From assembly GCA_016302215.1 (NCBI GenBank), contig JAEDNZ010000065.1, positions 1 to 9,515 on the forward strand: a stretch of 9,515 nt of DNA. Direction: 5' to 3'. This document shows, piece after piece, positions 6,412 to 9,515 of this stretch. This DNA comes from Muribaculaceae bacterium (lineage in GTDB: Bacteria; Bacteroidota; Bacteroidia; Bacteroidales; Muribaculaceae). The first letter of the stretch is position 1. Each line of letters begins with the position of its first letter. The notes beneath the pieces were generated by a model, which saw nothing but the letters and a program-made list of their open reading frames with translations, made no database searches and had not been told where the DNA came from. Both the position numbers and the translations under genes were made by a program.

Positions 6412-9400
6412 ATGAACCTCGTAGAGCGATACAATACCGATGCTATTGCGAAAAGGCTGCGCCTGATTATCGCCCTGGCGGCCATAGTTGCCACTATGGC
6501 TATGGTGTCGTGCTCGCCCAAGAAGAATACCGCCGCCTCACGCCAGTATCAGGCATTTATCACGCGATACAACATCTACTACAACGGCGACACCCACTTC
6601 CGCGAGACACTCAAGGATATGGAAGACAAATACGAGGACGACTATTCGCGCCTGGTATTCATGCACCCCATCGAGGCTAAGGCTGACCCCGCCGCGCCGC
6701 AGCCCGCCGGCAATTTTGACCGCTCTATCGAGAAGGCTCAAAAGGCCATACAGCTGCGCTCAATAAAAAAGAAACCCAAGAAAAAAGGCGGCAAGTCTGA
6801 CGCCAAATACAAGGCGTGGCTCAAACGCGAGGAGTATAATCCCTTTCTCCACAACGCGTGGCTGATGATGGGCCGCAGCCAATACTACAACGGCGACTTT
6901 CTCGGCGCTTCCTCCACATTCTTCTACATCAGCCGCCACTTCACATGGCTTGCCGACGTCACCACCGAAGCCAAGCTGTGGCAGGCCAACAGCTACATAG
7001 GCCTCGACTGGCTCTACGAGGCCGAGATGATTATCACGCGCATCAAGCCTGCCGAGCTCACCAACAAGAGCTTGCGCCACATATACAATAGCGTGTATGC
7101 CGACTTTTGGATTAAGAGCAGCGACTACGCCAAGGCCATACCCTACCTCACCGAGGCCATCAAAGACTCAAAAGGCGCGCAAAAAACACGTCAACGCTTC
7201 CTCCTGGGGCAGCTCTACGCTCGCATCGGCGAGAAGCAGAAAGCCTTTGAGGCCTTCCGCAAAGCCGGCAGCGCCTCATCGGCAAGCTACCGCACCAAAT
7301 TCAACGCCCGCATCAAGCAGTCTGAAGTGTATAGCGGCAACGACATCACCCCGGAGGTCAAAGCCCTCAAGCGCATGACGCGCTATGACCGCAATAAGGA
7401 CTATCTCGACCAGATATACTATGCCATTGGCAACCTCTACCTCTCGCGCCAAGACACCATCAATGCCATCGCCAACTATAAATTGGCAGCCGAGAAGAGC
7501 ACACGCAGCGGCATCGACAAGGCCATAAGCCAGCTCACCCTGGGCTCGCTTTACTATGGGCTTCACAACTATGCCGATGCTCAGCCATGCTACTCCGAGG
7601 CCGTGCCGCTACTGCCCAAGACCTATCCCGACTACAACAATATCAAGCGGCGCAGCGATGTGCTCGACGAGCTGGCAGTGTATTCGCAGAACGTCAACCT
7701 GCAGGACTCCCTGCTGAAGCTCTCCGAGATGACGCCCGAGCAGCTCGAAAAGGTAATCAAGAAAATTATCGATGACCTCAAAAAGAAGGAGAAAGAAGAG
7801 GCCGAGGCGGCTAAGCTCGAAGAATATCGCGCCAACAAAGCCGCCAACGAGAACAATATGCTCAACAACCAGTCGTCAAAGCCTAATACCTTCAACATCA
7901 ACACCGACGACTCATGGTACTTCTACAATACGGCCTCGAAGAATGCCGGCAAGACCGACTTCCAGCGCCGATGGGGCTCGCGCAAGCTCGAGGACCATTG
8001 GCGACGGCGCAATAAATCATCGTTCAGCTTTGACGACTTTGAAGCTGACACCGAGACTGACGAGGACAGCGATACCCCCACCGACTCCGTGGCATCGGAG
8101 ATGACCAAGGAGGAGCAAGAAGCCGCCGACAAGGCCTCTGACCCCCACAATCCTGAGTACTATCTGGCTCAGATACCCACCACCGACGAGCAGAAAGCCA
8201 CGGCTCACGAGGTCATTCAGGAGGGACTATACAACATGGGCGTCATTCTCAAGGACAAGCTCGATGACTACACCGGAGCCTACGCCGAGTTTAGCCGCCT
8301 ACTCAACGACTATCCCGACAATGTGTATCGACTCGATGCCTACTACAACCTGTATCTGATGTACATGCGCCTCGGCGATACCGCCACGGCCGAGACCTAC
8401 CGGCAGCTCATACTCACCGACTTTGCCGACTCGCCTTACGGCAAGGCACTCACTGACCCCAATTACATCGACAATCTCAAGGCGATGGACAGCAACCAGC
8501 AATCGCTCTACGACGCCACATACCAGGCATACCTCGACAACCGCAATGCCGATGTGCACCAAGGATATGAAAAGATGCAACAGCTGTATCCGCTGAGCAA
8601 GATTATGCCCAAGTTTATGTTCCTTAACGCCCTCGCCTTCGCCACCGAGCGCGAGCCGGAGAAGTTTAACGAACAGCTGCGAGAGATGCTTGAGCGATAC
8701 CCCGACACTGACATCACTCCCATAGCCTCAGCGTGGCTCAAGGGTATGGCGCAGGGCCGGCAGCTACAGGCCGGCAGCAGCGGCGCCAACATGCGCGGCA
8801 TGCTCTGGGATTTGCGCCTGAGCAACGACACCACCGCCGTCGGCGATCGCGAAGCCGCCCAATTTGAGCTCAACCCCGCCGACAAGCAGCTGCTAATCAT
8901 GACCTTTGACACCGGCGTGGTGTCAAGCAACGCCCTCCTTTACGAGATAGCGCGCCACAACTTCCGCTCATTCGTGGTCAAGGACTTTGACCTCGAGCAG
9001 ATGAACTTCGGCCGCCTCGGCCTCATCGTCATCAGAGACTTCGCCAATATGGACGAGCTCAACCACTACCGCAAGGTGATGGCCTCGGCAGCCTCCGGCT
9101 TCAAGCTGCCCGCCGGAGTGCGACCCATTGTCATCAGCGCGAAAAACTTTGAGACGCTTATCAACGAAGGGCGCTCCTTCGAAGAATACTTCCAATACCT
9201 TGAGCAGCAAAACTATGTAGATGCCCAAGCCGACATCTTGCAGCCCGAAGAAATAGAGACGCTGCAAGAGGCCGACGCCGACACCGCTGTATATGAGGCT
9301 GAAGCCGAAGCCGCCGGCGGCAACGATGCCGACACCACAGAGCCTCAGCCCGCCGACACCGAGCCGCAAAGCCCGGCAGAGTCTGAGCAGCCCGCACCCG

Positions 9401-9515
9401 ATGAGCAGCCCGCACCCGGCGACAGCATCAAGCAGCAGCCCGCAGCTCCGGTCACCCCGACAGTCTCACAACCGACCGAGGCAAAGACCGATGACACAAC
9501 CAAGCCGGCAGCGCC
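6412..9515 (+). CDS. SprE/PorW-like TPR lipoprotein, 3' end outside window
   Basis: From the ATG at 6412 the frame stays open for 1,034 codons to the edge. Residues 15-34 form a lipoprotein signal: K-R-L-R, a hydrophobic core and M-V-S-C, with Cys34 the predicted lipidated residue. The mature part begins with a Y-x-x-F-I-T-R-Y-N-I-Y-Y-N-G-D block and continues with helical repeats of TPR type (about 140-400, again about 600-680). A charged coiled-coil stretch lies at about 440-480. The segment S-W-Y-F-Y-N...W-G-S-R-K-L-E-D-H-W-R (501-531) is a hallmark of the SprE/PorW family, lipoproteins linked to gliding and type IX secretion in Bacteroidota. A compact C-terminal domain (about 825-930, LLIMTFDTG to VRPIVISAKNFETL) follows. 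From about 945 the chain becomes acidic and proline/alanine-rich, with a tandem EQPAPD/EQPAPG repeat. The gene starts 23 bp after pgpH, so an operon is likely. Whether this host has type IX secretion cannot be seen here. Confidence 0.85.
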   Translation, partial: MNLVERYNTDAIAKRLRLIIALAAIVATMAMVSCSPKKNTAASRQYQAFITRYNIYYNGDTHFRETLKDMEDKYEDDYSRLVFMHPIEAKADPAAPQPAGNFDRSIEKAQKAIQLRSIKKKPKKKGGKSDAKYKAWLKREEYNPFLHNAWLMMGRSQYYNGDFLGASSTFFYISRHFTWLADVTTEAKLWQANSYIGLDWLYEAEMIITRIKPAELTNKSLRHIYNSVYADFWIKSSDYAKAIPYLTEAIKDSKGAQKTRQRFLLGQLYARIGEKQKAFEAFRKAGSASSASYRTKFNARIKQSEVYSGNDITPEVKALKRMTRYDRNKDYLDQIYYAIGNLYLSRQDTINAIANYKLAAEKSTRSGIDKAISQLTLGSLYYGLHNYADAQPCYSEAVPLLPKTYPDYNNIKRRSDVLDELAVYSQNVNLQDSLLKLSEMTPEQLEKVIKKIIDDLKKKEKEEAEAAKLEEYRANKAANENNMLNNQSSKPNTFNINTDDSWYFYNTASKNAGKTDFQRRWGSRKLEDHWRRRNKSSFSFDDFEADTETDEDSDTPTDSVASEMTKEEQEAADKASDPHNPEYYLAQIPTTDEQKATAHEVIQEGLYNMGVILKDKLDDYTGAYAEFSRLLNDYPDNVYRLDAYYNLYLMYMRLGDTATAETYRQLILTDFADSPYGKALTDPNYIDNLKAMDSNQQSLYDATYQAYLDNRNADVHQGYEKMQQLYPLSKIMPKFMFLNALAFATEREPEKFNEQLREMLERYPDTDITPIASAWLKGMAQGRQLQAGSSGANMRGMLWDLRLSNDTTAVGDREAAQFELNPADKQLLIMTFDTGVVSSNALLYEIARHNFRSFVVKDFDLEQMNFGRLGLIVIRDFANMDELNHYRKVMASAASGFKLPAGVRPIVISAKNFETLINEGRSFEEYFQYLEQQNYVDAQADILQPEEIETLQEADADTAVYEAEAEAAGGNDADTTEPQPADTEPQSPAESEQPAPDEQPAPGDSIKQQPAAPVTPTVSQPTEAKTDDTTKPAA
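9385..9420 (+). repeat. 18-bp tandem repeat in the tail of the SprE/PorW-like gene
   Basis: Two adjacent 18-bp units (9385-9402 and 9403-9420) share their first 16 bases and encode EQPAPD and EQPAPG. The period is a multiple of three, so copy-number changes would keep the frame. They lie in a low-complexity tail that is probably a flexible spacer. Confidence 0.7.

Noticed and set aside
8968..9369. 133-codon minus-strand frame opposite the lipoprotein's C-terminal part
   Set aside because: Its Gly/Val/Leu-rich translation mirrors the coding strand's acidic, Ala-rich codons, and no motif or promoter supports it.

Overview
The window looks like a piece of a Bacteroidota chromosome, most likely order Bacteroidales and perhaps a gut Muribaculaceae-type organism. 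Three things suggest this: near-perfect TAnnTTTG promoter boxes with A/T-rich leaders and no clear Shine-Dalgarno sequences; a TonB-dependent receptor of a style common in Bacteroidales; and a large SprE/PorW-type TPR lipoprotein, a family restricted to this phylum. The family-level placement is inference. No rRNA, tRNA, insertion sequence, phage gene or CRISPR array is visible. Coding regions are moderately GC-rich and intergenic regions AT-rich, which explains the long antisense shadow ORFs.

Layout. Positions 1-410 (minus strand) hold the first 136 codons of a TonB-dependent outer-membrane receptor that runs off the left edge. A 167-bp divergent intergenic region carries one TAACTTTG box for each direction. 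Positions 578-1864 (plus) encode a 428-residue threonine-synthase-like PLP enzyme with substitutions in several motifs that are normally conserved. A short hairpin followed by T6 and a small 11-bp-period repeat follow it. A new TAATTTTG box then precedes a full-length bifunctional Rel/SpoT (p)ppGpp synthetase/hydrolase at 1985-4291. At 4349-6388 lies a seven-transmembrane HD phosphodiesterase of the PgpH type, predicted to degrade cyclic di-AMP. Only 23 bp later, from 6412 to the right edge, begins a large SprE/PorW-like TPR lipoprotein that is still open at the window end.

How the genes fit together. Rel, the PgpH-type enzyme and the TPR lipoprotein point the same way with short gaps (57 and 23 bp) and no convincing internal promoter, so they may form one transcription unit. 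It would join alarmone metabolism, cyclic di-AMP turnover and an envelope lipoprotein. The threonine synthase appears to have its own promoter and terminator and no thrA or thrB beside it. The window consists mainly of recognisable housekeeping families. The points most worth checking are the divergent ThrC active site, the nucleotide-messenger gene cluster, and the SprE/PorW homologue with its long acidic, proline-rich tail.
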